This document shows positions 29,846 through 40,000 of a stretch of 64,000 bases of DNA, piece by piece. Source of the DNA: JAICKN01 sp036489565 (GTDB lineage: Bacteria > Acidobacteriota > Terriglobia > Terriglobales > Acidobacteriaceae); the NCBI GenBank assembly GCA_036489565.1, contig DASXFN010000049.1, positions 10,471-74,470 of the forward strand, in the 5' to 3' direction. Below the pieces are notes generated by a model. It saw only the letters and a list, made by a program, of their open reading frames with translations. It had not been told where the DNA came from and ran no database searches. The first letter of the stretch is position 1; every line of letters starts with the position of its first letter. The position numbers were made by a program, and so were the translations under genes.

Positions 29846-32823
29846 TGGGCCTTGTGTCGCGCCGTTTTGCCGCTCGCATCTTCCCCGCCGCATGTCTGCT
29901 TCTATTGCTCTCTCTGCGCGGCTACGCGGGCGGCCCGCGCTACGTAGCAGGCAGCACTTTTTTCAATTCCGGCACAATGGGGACGCCGATCGTATGGGCC
30001 CAGGGAGCGATCCCGTACTACACCGATCAAGGCGACCTCAGCCCCGTACTGCTGCACTCCGCCGCCGACTCTTTCGTAGCAAGCGCCTTCACGCAATGGA
30101 CATCCATTCCGACCGCCGGGGTTTCCGCAACTCTCGGCGGGCAACTTGCCGAGGACGTGAACGGCTCAAACGTCACGGTCAACAGCGACGGTTCGATCTC
30201 CATGCCTGCGGATATTCTGCCCACCGCCGTCGCAACTCCGGTTGCCATTGTTTACGATCAGGATGGTTCGGTGACCGACGCTCTGCTCGGCCAAGGCGCC
30301 GGCAGCGCGTCTTCCTGCTTCAGCAACGCGGCCTTCGGAGGCCCTGACAGCTTCAGCACAGACGCTCACATTGTCCACGGACTGATCGTGCTCAACGGAA
30401 ATTGCCTGCAAAGCGCGTCGCAGGAGCCGGACGTTGAATACCGTCTCGTTCGCGTCATCGGACGCATCTTCGGACTCGACTGGTCGCAAACCAATATCAA
30501 CGTGCTCACCGGAAAGCCTGCCGCCGCTGCCGCCGACTTTACCGGCTTCACGATCATGCACGGAAGCGACCCTACGTTTTGTACGCCGATTTCCTCCTGC
30601 TTTCCCAATGCCAGTCAACCAAAGATGGATGACCAAGCCGCGCTCTCGCGTCTTTATCCGGTCACCTTGCAAAATATTGCCAGTTTCACGGGCAAGCAGA
30701 TTTTCTCCGCCGCCACCGCCCGCATTCACGGGTCGGTTTTCTTCACCGGGGCTAACGGAAATCCTGCACAACCCATGCAAGGCGTAAACGTAATCGCGCG
30801 CTGGATGGACCCTTCCACCGGACAGCCTTCGGAAACTTATGTCGCCGCATCGGTCTCGGGATTTCTTTTTTCCGGCAACGCTGGAAATCCGGCCACTGGT
30901 TTTAACGACGCAAGCGGCACGCCACTCAGCCAGTTCGGTTCAACCGATTCTTCCGTGGAAGGTTTTTTCGATCTCGCCGGCCTGCAAATTCTGAACAATG
31001 CCACAAGCGCGCAATACCAACTCACCGTCGAGGCCGTGGATCCCCTCTGGTCAACGCAGTTACGCCCCTATGGCCCTTTGCAAGTGCAGCCCTCCGGCAC
31101 AGCGCCGCCTATTCTCGTGAATGTGGATTTAGGGCAAGACGTTGAACAGGACATTGTGATGCAAGCCAGTGCCCACGCTGCGTCCGATCCGTTCAGCACG
31201 ACCACCTATGCCGCACCTGCCCCGATCCCCGCAAGCGGTGAATGGGATGGCTCCCTCAGCGGCTATGGCGATACTGACTACTTTTGGTTTTCTGGTCATG
31301 CCAATCACACGCTGACCGTGCAAGTCACTGCCATGGATGAAACCGGAGTTGCCTCCGCCAGCAAAGCGCTTCCTGTAATTGGGATTTGGGGATTGGCTGA
31401 CCCTGGAACATTTCCTGCACCCGCGAATACTCCCTCGGCTTTCAACTCAAATTCCGCTGATACCACACAACTGGGCGCATCGCTTCTGCAAAGCACGAAT
31501 TTCCGCCTGGGTATTTTTGATTTTCGCGGCGATGGCCGCCCCGACTACCGCTACCACGCGCGTGTTTTTTACGGTGATAGCGTTTCGCCCAGCCGTGTTC
31601 CGGCTTCCGGCGGAATTTTTGCCGTTAAGGGTTTGGGATTCCACTCAAACACCGCCGTCTCAGCCACGGGCGCAAACGCCATCTTGCTCGCTGCTTCCGC
31701 CAATCAATTACTGCTGAGCGCAACTGCCGCAGCCGATGGAGTCCGCGATCTCGCCCTTTCCGATCCCAGCACCGCCATGACTTCCACCATGACTGGCGCG
31801 ATCACTTACGGCGCTGGCCCCAACGACACAGTCACTATGATTTCCGGGGCTAATCCATCGGTCTCCGCAGGCTCACAAGCTCCCGTTCCCTTCGCCGTGC
31901 TGGTTCGCGGGCCTGACGGCGCTCCAGTCTCGGGCGCGACCGTTGCCTTCAGCGCCGCGCCCTCCTCCGCCCTCAGCGCATGCGCTAACGCGGCCAGTTG
32001 TTCGGTCTTTACCGACCAGTCCGGTCTGGCCTCCACGCGAATGACGCCGCTAACCCCAGGCGTTATCGCCGTTGTCGCGCGTCTTGCGCCCGCGTCCTAT
32101 GCATCTCCCCAACAGGTGCAGACAAGTTTGCTCAGCCTGGTTTCCAGTTCCTTGGATGTCTCTCTGGCCTCGCCTAAAATCTGGGTCCCGCAGGGAAGCA
32201 CTCTCGATATACCGATTACCACACACGCGCTCACGAACGGCGCACCAGCCGCCGGGCAAGCGGTCGCCTACTCCATTACTGCGGGCAGCGGAAGCTTTAG
32301 CGGGTCCAGTAACACAACCGACAGCAACGGAAACTCCTCGGTCACCCTGAACGTGTCAGCGATTTCCAGTGAAACCGACGGCAACGCATGCGTCACAGCC
32401 AGCGGCGTAACGCGTTGCCAGAATTTCCAGATTTTTCCGGTGGCCGCTGCCTCACTGCGGATTCAGCCGGTGGCGGGAACATCGCAAACCGTCTCGCAAC
32501 AAACCGCTTTTGCGCCGGTCAGCGTGCGTGTAACCGACAGCGCCACTCCGCCCAATCCGGTGTTCGGAGCAACAGTCAGCTTTCAGTCAATCATTGGCCG
32601 CGCTGTAAATGATCAGCCTATTGTGTGGCTTGCGAATACCGGGATTACGCAAAATCCGATGCCGGTGGTTTTGGCATCCACGCAGCTCGCGGCATTATCG
32701 GACATCAATGGTTTGGCTACTTCCCAACCCGGCCCCGGCGCGGTGCCGGGACCGGTATTGATTCTAGGCTCGGCATCTACAGGAACAGCAACGCAGCAGT
32801 TTGTCCTGCAATCGCTGCCCTAA
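29842..32823 (+). CDS. Large secreted Ig-like protein with degenerate matrixin-type domain
   Basis: 993 residues. After a signal peptide (FPAACLLLLLSLRGYAG) comes a metzincin/matrixin-like domain (to about 280): AFTQWTSIPTAGVSAT, then VRVIGRIFGLDW at residues 203-214, whose spacing is exactly HExxHxxGxxH but with R204, V205, R208 and W214 in place of the ligands and Glu; only Gly211 remains. KMDDQAALSRLYP follows as in real matrixins. Downstream come carboxypeptidase-regulatory-like and Ig-like/invasin domains (VLVRGPDGAPVSGATVAFSA, QSGLASTRMTPL, NGAPAAGQAVAYSITAGSGS). It is probably a surface or exported binding protein. Translationally coupled to the gene before it. Confidence 0.75.
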   Translation: MMGLVSRRFAARIFPAACLLLLLSLRGYAGGPRYVAGSTFFNSGTMGTPIVWAQGAIPYYTDQGDLSPVLLHSAADSFVASAFTQWTSIPTAGVSATLGGQLAEDVNGSNVTVNSDGSISMPADILPTAVATPVAIVYDQDGSVTDALLGQGAGSASSCFSNAAFGGPDSFSTDAHIVHGLIVLNGNCLQSASQEPDVEYRLVRVIGRIFGLDWSQTNINVLTGKPAAAAADFTGFTIMHGSDPTFCTPISSCFPNASQPKMDDQAALSRLYPVTLQNIASFTGKQIFSAATARIHGSVFFTGANGNPAQPMQGVNVIARWMDPSTGQPSETYVAASVSGFLFSGNAGNPATGFNDASGTPLSQFGSTDSSVEGFFDLAGLQILNNATSAQYQLTVEAVDPLWSTQLRPYGPLQVQPSGTAPPILVNVDLGQDVEQDIVMQASAHAASDPFSTTTYAAPAPIPASGEWDGSLSGYGDTDYFWFSGHANHTLTVQVTAMDETGVASASKALPVIGIWGLADPGTFPAPANTPSAFNSNSADTTQLGASLLQSTNFRLGIFDFRGDGRPDYRYHARVFYGDSVSPSRVPASGGIFAVKGLGFHSNTAVSATGANAILLAASANQLLLSATAAADGVRDLALSDPSTAMTSTMTGAITYGAGPNDTVTMISGANPSVSAGSQAPVPFAVLVRGPDGAPVSGATVAFSAAPSSALSACANAASCSVFTDQSGLASTRMTPLTPGVIAVVARLAPASYASPQQVQTSLLSLVSSSLDVSLASPKIWVPQGSTLDIPITTHALTNGAPAAGQAVAYSITAGSGSFSGSSNTTDSNGNSSVTLNVSAISSETDGNACVTASGVTRCQNFQIFPVAAASLRIQPVAGTSQTVSQQTAFAPVSVRVTDSATPPNPVFGATVSFQSIIGRAVNDQPIVWLANTGITQNPMPVVLASTQLAALSDINGLATSQPGPGAVPGPVLILGSASTGTATQQFVLQSLP

Positions 32824-32852
32824 GTTGCGGCGAATTCGGAACGGGCTCCGCT

Positions 32853-33737
32853 TTACTGCACCTTTCCCGAAAAATTTTCAAGCACAACGTTGGAGAGCAC
32901 CGCCGTATCCGATTTATCGGGCATGTGCGAGCAAAAACCAATGCCGACATAAAACGGCGCATCAAGATGCAGATTGATTGGAGGCCCGAACTGGTGCATC
33001 GGCTCACCATCCACGCTTACATACAGCGCGAATGAGTCGCCGCGCTTCTCAATGCCAATGCGCCGCGCGCTGATATCTACAAGATGATCGGGATTCACAC
33101 CCGGATGGCCGCCCCGCCCTCCAATGCGATATTCACGGTCCATAACGCGAACATCTTTCTCGGCGCGCTGCGCCAGTTGAATCATCCCCGCGCCGTGCAA
33201 GGCAACAATCGCTTCCTTGGAATCGTCATCCAGATTCTGGCGAATTACCAGCACCGCCTTGCGATCGCCATAACCGTTTGGGTCGGGAAAGCTAACATCC
33301 GCCGCCAGCGAAACATTGCCCGACATCTTCTTCCACAAATACCGGAACTCATCCCGTGTGTACCAGATGTTGTATCCCGCGGAATTGATGGTGTACTGCT
33401 TCGTGCCCGCGTCATAGCTGGCGCTGCCCGGCAAGACCGCGCTGCCGATGTCCGACTGCCCGTCAAATATTCCTATGGGCGTATCGAAGTTCCTGCTGGG
33501 CCGGTGAAAATCCGGCGGCGGGGCAACTTGAGTGTGCGTCGCAGAACCTGGCTGCGCCCAGGCCGGAGCCGCAGAAGCAGGCGTTACTGGATTACTTGTC
33601 TGCGCGCTTGGGGTTGGTGTACTGGACGTTTGCGCGTTGGATGTCTGTCCCCAGAGCGAAGACGACGCGACACAGAGAGCGGCGAGGAAAAGCCCGCAAA
33701 GAACGGCGAGCGATGTAAGCCGGAAGGCAAGTTTCAT
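32853..33737 (-). CDS. Secreted ConA-like/DUF1349-type domain protein
   Basis: 294 residues with a signal peptide (MKLAFRLTSLAVLCGLFLAA, cleavage near LWG) and a Ser/Thr/Pro/Ala-rich linker (about residues 31-80). The globular part is a beta sandwich resembling concanavalin-like (DUF1349) domains: GIFDGQSDIGSAVLPGSASY, GNVSLAADVSFPDPNGYGDR, KAVLVIRQNLDDDSKEAIVA, SFALYVSVDGEPMHQFG, FYVGIGFCSHMPDKSDTAV. Such domains often bind sugars. It lies between the Ig-like gene (convergent) and the GH55-like gene (same strand), suggesting a polysaccharide-related set. Confidence 0.7.
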   Translation of the reverse strand: MKLAFRLTSLAVLCGLFLAALCVASSSLWGQTSNAQTSSTPTPSAQTSNPVTPASAAPAWAQPGSATHTQVAPPPDFHRPSRNFDTPIGIFDGQSDIGSAVLPGSASYDAGTKQYTINSAGYNIWYTRDEFRYLWKKMSGNVSLAADVSFPDPNGYGDRKAVLVIRQNLDDDSKEAIVALHGAGMIQLAQRAEKDVRVMDREYRIGGRGGHPGVNPDHLVDISARRIGIEKRGDSFALYVSVDGEPMHQFGPPINLHLDAPFYVGIGFCSHMPDKSDTAVLSNVVLENFSGKVQ

Positions 33738-33811
33738 ATCGGGTCCGAAATAGACGTTTTATAGTAGTGCGGCAATCTTAAATCACAATCGCGCCGCTTT
33801 TACGGCCGCCT

Positions 33812-36811
33812 TCACTCTCCACTCGCCGCTGTCTGAATCGCATATAAAGATCCGCGAGCCCCGATGAACAGCGTGCGATGATCGCTGCCTCCGAAACATA
33901 AGCTACTAGGCCGCTCGGGAACTTCGAGGATTCCGGTCTGATGGCCGTCGCGGTCATAGACGTAAACCTGATCTCCGGCGATGTAAACGTTGCCCGCGGT
34001 GTCGGAGACAACGGAAGTGCCTCCGCGCTCTGCAAAGAGTCTGGTGCTTAACTTTTCGCCGGCATCCAATTTTCCCATCCACGTTCGCGCATCGTCTTCG
34101 CTGGTGATGTAATGCTCGGCTCCCACTGCAAACGGCGCAAGCTGTGAGCTTTGCAGCAGAGGCCGCCAGGTTCCTCCCGCCATGATGGCCGTATTGCTAT
34201 CCGGCGCGTAATAGTAGCCGCGTTCCTCAGGAAGCAGCGCGCTTCGACGAGCAGTGTTGCTGCCGCGGCGATAGACATAACCTTTATGCGCGACCATCCA
34301 GTCGAGTTGGGCCAGTTCATTGTGAAGGCCGACTAGAAGCAGCAATGTGGTGCCGGGTTTCGCGGAAGATGTTTCGCTGATTTGCGAAACTACTCCCGTA
34401 TGAATCTGCACGCTCGAAACCGACTTCTCATTATTGACAGCCAAAAGCGTGGACGGCGCGACAAAGCCGAGCGCCATCGGAGATAAATCTGTTTTCGCGA
34501 GAACCACCGCCGCATGGCGTGTTTCGTCGTAACGATAGATCGTGTGCATGGCAGCGTCGGTGAAATAAATATTTCCCGCGTCGTCCGATGTAAGGCCCGA
34601 GGCATTGCTGAAACCCGTGGCAACGCGGCTGAGAGTCGCGTGCGGTGCAAAGGCCGCGGGCACGGGCAATGGGGCGCCAGTCCTCAAGTTCGCCGTCAGT
34701 GCGAAGTGGACGAAATGATGCGCCCGCACTTCCACTCCGCTGCCTTGGTCGAAGACACTGTTATCGAATGACAGGCGCGTCTGGCTGAAGACTTTGACGT
34801 TATCGAAGGCAATGTCCGTGGAATCGTGCGTGATCACGGCATACGGTTTGGGAAGAACGTTGCGCGAGACGCGATACATATAAGTGTTGGCGAAGAGTAG
34901 ATGGTGCGAGGACTCCAGTTCCACCGCGACCGCGTCGGCCCCTTCGGGATTTTCTTCCTCAGTTTGCAGGTCATAAATTTTCCAATTGGCGGCGTGTTCT
35001 ATGCGGACCTCGTTGCGCATGTGATGTTCACAAGAAAATTGATAAATCACGCCCGGAGTGGTGGTATTTTCGATCAGCAGTCCAGCCTTCGCCGTTCCCC
35101 CATGCGACCAGATGCCGCGAAAAATTCCACCGCCGCCGTCGTGAATCCAGAGGCTGGGATATTGCGCGTCAAGCTGCATGGGTTTGCGTTCTTCACGACG
35201 GATCGGCATCGCCGCCGCCGCAGGTTCGAAGAGCGGCACGTATTCACTGTGTCCGCGAATAAACTCCACATCTTCTAACATGGATCGCTCCCCGGCGAGC
35301 CATTCAATTCCTGAAGCCCGAGGATTCGCGTTGCCGGTCGCGATACCAATCCCCGTAACAATGTTTGCTCCACCATGCGGTGCGATCAGCAGCGGCATAG
35401 CTGGCTCCACGCCCTGAAAATGCGCGTCTTCGTCAGCCAAAATAAATTGCGTGGTAAACGGGCTGAAGCCAATCAGCACGGTGTTAGGGTGAAGGCGCAA
35501 CGATCCGCTGAGCCGATACTTGCCGCTGGGGAAAAAGAGTGTCGCATGAGTATCAATGGCATGCTGGAGGGCGGCAGTGTCGTCGGTCCCGCCATCCCCC
35601 TTGGCTCCCAATGCATGCACGTTTACCCAGGTGTTCATCGGAGGCAAGGAAGGAATATCACTCTGCGATGCCACCCTTTCTTTTCGCAAAGACGTTTCTC
35701 GATGGCGGAGCATAATGCCCTTCTCGCGCCCATCCGCACCGATCTCAAGCCCAGCGGCAAATCTCTCTTCGACAAATGAATTGGCTTTCGTAAAAGCGCC
35801 GCCCCGTCCAACCATTCCTTCCGCGCCTTCAACAAACTTCTTAACGCGCGCGCAGGCAACATTCTCCAGCGTGATTTCCGAGCGAAGGTTCTTCACATCG
35901 CCCAGCCGAAGCGCGGCTTCAGAAATGTTTTGTATCCGCAAATCACGCCCATAAAGCTGTTCGACCTGGCCTTCCGGAATTTCAATCGCTACAGGGACAT
36001 TCGCGAATTGATCGCGAATGAGCGTGAATCCCGCTTCCTGCGTGCGTATGGCCGCTCTCCGCTGGCCGTCAAAGCTTGAATCCATTAGCAGAAACTGCCA
36101 GGCAGGAGAAGTCTTCCCGGTCACGATCCCAAAATCTCCGCCATGGATATGAATGTCGCTGGCCTGATTGCCCACCTGCTCGATGGCAGCGCGCCCGGAA
36201 CCAACTTGGAAGTTCGCGTGAGAAACAAAGCTGTGCTGCGCCACGTTGAAGCGCACAGCCACAGCCGCCTGGTTCCCGGCTCCGATTTCAAAATCAATGT
36301 TGGAAACCGCGCTATAGAACGTAAATTCGCTGGCATCGGCGATGGGCTGGCCCGCGGGTGTCCGCTCATCGGTAAACCAGAGCATGTAGCTGTCTATGCC
36401 TTCATAAAACCCCGGCGTGTTGGACGCCAGCAACAAGACGGGACGCTTCGCGCCAAAACCAATCAGCCGAATTCCTGCCCAAACATGAATCGTTCTGCTG
36501 ATCCGGTAGCGTCCTTCGGGAACAAACACAACGCCGTGATGCGTCGTCTCCTGCACGCGGTCAATCGCGTGTTGCAGCGCGTCGGAGTCGTCGGCCAGGC
36601 CGTCGCCATGTGCGCCAAAATCTCGGGCCGTTAGATAAACCGCATGGGGATCATCCGGACGGGAAGTGTAAATAGATTGCGCAGAGGCACACACAGCAAG
36701 GCATAAAAAGATAGAAAGCAGCGCCACATGCAGATTGACGAATTCGACTGCCAGGTGTCTCGCAGCGGCCAAATCCTTATGTCTGCGTGGCATCGAAAAG
36801 GCAAGGACCAT
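33812..36811 (-). CDS. GH55-like protein: two pectate-lyase-3 beta-helices plus beta-propeller tail
   Basis: 999 residues, secreted (hydrophobic LHVALLSIFLCLAVCASAQ, cleavage about residue 45). Two Pectate_lyase_3 modules, at about 58-350 (ARDFGAHGDGLADDSDALQH) and about 390-690 (VHALGAKGDGGTDDTAALQH), give the double right-handed beta-helix known from GH55 exo-beta-1,3-glucanases. From about 725 comes an NHL/gluconolactonase-like region (ATGFSNASGLTSDDAGNIYF, LCFGGSDHRTLFIGARGS). Catalytic residues cannot be fixed by eye, so substrate is unknown. Two starts are possible (36811 and the ATG seven codons... in MPRRHKD). It is divergent from the sensor kinase. Confidence 0.75.
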   Translation of the reverse strand: MVLAFSMPRRHKDLAAARHLAVEFVNLHVALLSIFLCLAVCASAQSIYTSRPDDPHAVYLTARDFGAHGDGLADDSDALQHAIDRVQETTHHGVVFVPEGRYRISRTIHVWAGIRLIGFGAKRPVLLLASNTPGFYEGIDSYMLWFTDERTPAGQPIADASEFTFYSAVSNIDFEIGAGNQAAVAVRFNVAQHSFVSHANFQVGSGRAAIEQVGNQASDIHIHGGDFGIVTGKTSPAWQFLLMDSSFDGQRRAAIRTQEAGFTLIRDQFANVPVAIEIPEGQVEQLYGRDLRIQNISEAALRLGDVKNLRSEITLENVACARVKKFVEGAEGMVGRGGAFTKANSFVEERFAAGLEIGADGREKGIMLRHRETSLRKERVASQSDIPSLPPMNTWVNVHALGAKGDGGTDDTAALQHAIDTHATLFFPSGKYRLSGSLRLHPNTVLIGFSPFTTQFILADEDAHFQGVEPAMPLLIAPHGGANIVTGIGIATGNANPRASGIEWLAGERSMLEDVEFIRGHSEYVPLFEPAAAAMPIRREERKPMQLDAQYPSLWIHDGGGGIFRGIWSHGGTAKAGLLIENTTTPGVIYQFSCEHHMRNEVRIEHAANWKIYDLQTEEENPEGADAVAVELESSHHLLFANTYMYRVSRNVLPKPYAVITHDSTDIAFDNVKVFSQTRLSFDNSVFDQGSGVEVRAHHFVHFALTANLRTGAPLPVPAAFAPHATLSRVATGFSNASGLTSDDAGNIYFTDAAMHTIYRYDETRHAAVVLAKTDLSPMALGFVAPSTLLAVNNEKSVSSVQIHTGVVSQISETSSAKPGTTLLLLVGLHNELAQLDWMVAHKGYVYRRGSNTARRSALLPEERGYYYAPDSNTAIMAGGTWRPLLQSSQLAPFAVGAEHYITSEDDARTWMGKLDAGEKLSTRLFAERGGTSVVSDTAGNVYIAGDQVYVYDRDGHQTGILEVPERPSSLCFGGSDHRTLFIGARGSLYAIQTAASGE

Positions 36812-36851
36812 TTGTTCCTCGTTTGTTAGACCGTCGGAAGAGAGACAGCTG

Positions 36852-36867
36852 TACAGTGAATACTGTA
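36852..36867. promoter_or_regulatory. Palindromic operator-like site in a divergent promoter region
   Basis: TACAGT-GAAT-ACTGTA is a perfect 6-bp inverted repeat in the 211-base gap between the divergent GH55-like gene and the hybrid kinase. ACAGCTGT just upstream adds a second short palindrome. It could bind a regulator of either gene; no factor is assigned. Confidence 0.35.
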
Positions 36868-37022
36868 TATGCTGGTTTTCATTGATTCCAGTACGCTTAT
36901 AGCCCCACTGCGCGTGCTTATTTTACGTGACTGTTGAGCCCTCTGGGGCGAGTAGGAAAATCCTTTTGGGGTTCGTACCTTGGGTGGCGATTCTCTTCGA
37001 AAGAGGCACTGATGGGAGGGCG

Positions 37023-40000
37023 ATGTCTTTTCACATCTTAATCGTGGACGATCAAGAGACAGTTAGAAGCGGCATTCGCTCGCTTCTTTCCGCCCGGCCC
37101 CGGTGGACAATTTGCGGCGAGGCAGCCGACGGCACGGATGCCATTGAAAAAGCGGAAGCGCTGCACCCCGATCTCGTACTAATGGATGTCTCGATGCCCG
37201 GCATGGACGGTCTGCAGGCAACGCGGGCCATCAAGTTGCGTATTCCCGGAACACGCGTGATCATCGTGAGCCAGAATGATCCTTTGGTAGTACGCCAACA
37301 AGCGAAAGAAGTTGGTGCTTCTGCCTGGGTGGCGAAAGCCGATCTCGCACGTGACTTATTACCGACAATTGAAAGAATATTTGTGGGTAGCCATAGTGAA
37401 CCTCTCAATAAGACTACATCGAGCACGCCGGAGGAGCCTTCGCTGGCATGGCTGACTGGCGGTGGCGAAATGGGCAAACTCATTCGTTCCATGGACTGGT
37501 CAGCGACGCCGCTCGGTCCGCTGGAGAGTTGGCCCCACGGTCTGCGAACGACCGTGAGTTTGTGCCTGTCCTCAAATTTCCCCATCAATATCGTCTGGGG
37601 ACCGAGTTATAACCAAATCTACAACGATGGCTACCGTGTCGTAGTAGGAGAACGGCATCCGGAAGGCATGGGCATGGCATACGACAAGTGCTGGGCTTCT
37701 GCTTGGCCGGCAATCGGAAAGCCATTCGAGCGCGCCTGGGCGGGAGAGACATCCTTTCTCGAAAATCAGCGGATGTACCTCACGCGCAATGGCTATCTGG
37801 AAGAAACTTTTTTTACGTTTTCGCTCAGTCCCATCCGAGACGAAAAGGGAATGGTCGTGGGTCTGTTCCATCCGGTCACGGAAACCACCGCCAAGATGCT
37901 GAGCGAACGCCGCACCAAAGCGCTGAGGGAACTGGCAGGAAACACCAGCGAAGCCCGCTCCCTGGAGGCAGCTTTCGCCCTAAGCGCGAAAACGCTGGCA
38001 TCGCAGGAACTTGATCTTCCGTTTGTCCTGCTCTACTCCCTGAGCAAAGATGGTACGGAAGCACACCTGTTGGAATCCGTAGGCATCAAGCAAGGGCTGA
38101 AGGCTAGTCCCAAAGTGATTCGTCTCGCCGAGAACGGCGATGACGTCTGGCCCTTGGCCGCCGTGTTGGCCAGCGACGCGATTGTCGAGGTTGGTCAACT
38201 TCATAATCGGTTCGGCGCTTTCGCGTGCGGGCCGTATGAGGAAGGATCGAATCTGGCTGTGGCGCGCGCCCTGCGTGTGCCGGGACAGGATTCTGCGCTG
38301 GGGATATTCATTGCGGGGGTCAGTCCTCGGCTTCCCTTCAATCAGGATTACCGGGGGCATCTGGAACAAGTCGGCACGGCAACAGCTACGGCGCTGGCGA
38401 ATGCGCTCGCTTACGAACGGGAAAAGCAACGCGCCGAAGCGTTGGCAGAGATTGATCGTGCCAAGACGGCATTCTTCTCAAATGTCAGCCATGAATTCCG
38501 CACTCCGCTCACCTTGATGCTTGGACCACTCGAAGATTCTCTGGCTCAACCCGAGGGAATGTCTGCCGCGAACCGAGAGCGTTTGGATCTGGCCCATCGC
38601 AATTCGTTACGTCTGCTTAAACTCGTCAACACCCTGCTCGACTTTTCGCGGATTGAGGCTGGCCGTATCCAGGCCTCCTATGAACCGACTGATCTGGCTC
38701 TCTTCACTGCGGAACTTGCCAGTGTGTTCCGTTCCGCGGTGGAACGCGCAGGCATGAAGTTGACCATTGATTGCCCTTCCCTTTCCGAAGTGGTTTATGT
38801 TGACAGGGAAATGTGGGAGAAGATCGTTCTCAATCTCCTCTCCAACGCATTCAAGTTCACCTTCGAGGGAGAAATTGCGGTTTCGCTCAGCTTGGTTGGT
38901 TCCTCCGCGGAATTGACTGTTCGTGATACTGGAACAGGCATACCGACGGATGAGATTTCGCGCCTGTTTGAGCGTTTCCACCGCGTCAAGGGCGCTCACG
39001 GGCGTTCCTATGAGGGTAGCGGCATCGGCCTCGCGCTGGTGCAGGAACTCGTCAAGCTGCATGGCGGCAACGTGAGCGTACAGAGCGTGCTGGACCGTGG
39101 CACCACTTTTTCAGTTTCTATTCCTCTCGGCAAAAACCATCTACCGGCAGATCGCATAGGCCGTGCCCGTACCACGGCCTCAGAAAGTGTGAGGGGTGAG
39201 GCCTACCTGGAGGAAGCTCTCCGCTGGTTGCCGCAAGGCGAAGTCATAGGCGACGAGGTCCCGGTCATGCCTCTGATTTCCCCCTCAGCACCGTCGGCGC
39301 TTCCGATTCAAGAAATGGAACAACGTCCGCGCATTCTCCTGGCCGACGATAACGCGGACATGCGCGAGTATGTGCAGCGGCTTCTGCGCGAACGATACGA
39401 TGTGGTGGCCGTGGCGAATGGTGAATCTGCCATGGAGAGCGCTCACGAGCAATTGCCCGATTTGATCCTCTCCGACGTTATGATGCCGCGGATGGACGGC
39501 TTTCAATTGTTGCGCGCCGTGCGGGCCGATCAGGGCTTGAAAAATGTTCCGGTGATTTTGCTCTCCGCGCGCGCGGGAGAAGAGTCGCGTGTCGAGGGTC
39601 TGGATGCGGGAGCGGATGATTATCTGGTAAAGCCTTTTTCCGCTCGCGAATTACAGGCTCGCATAAGGTCACACCTCGCCATGGCTAGAATTCGTCGCGA
39701 GGCGGCCGTCCTGGAACGCAGGCTTCGAGACGAGGCAGAACTGGAACGCAACCGCATTCATGAGCTGTTCGTGCAGGCTCCGGCCGCGATAGGCTTGCTT
39801 TCAGGCCCGGAACACCGTTGGACGTTCGCAAATTCTGAATACCTAAACATCTCCCGCCGGAATAATGCTGAAGAACTCATCGGCAAGACAATCCGTGAAA
39901 GTCTTCCCGAACTGCGCGGGCAACCGTTTTTCGAATTGCTTGACACCGTGTACCGCACCGGGGTCGCGCATGTTGGCACGGAGGTGAAGGCGGTCCTCCA

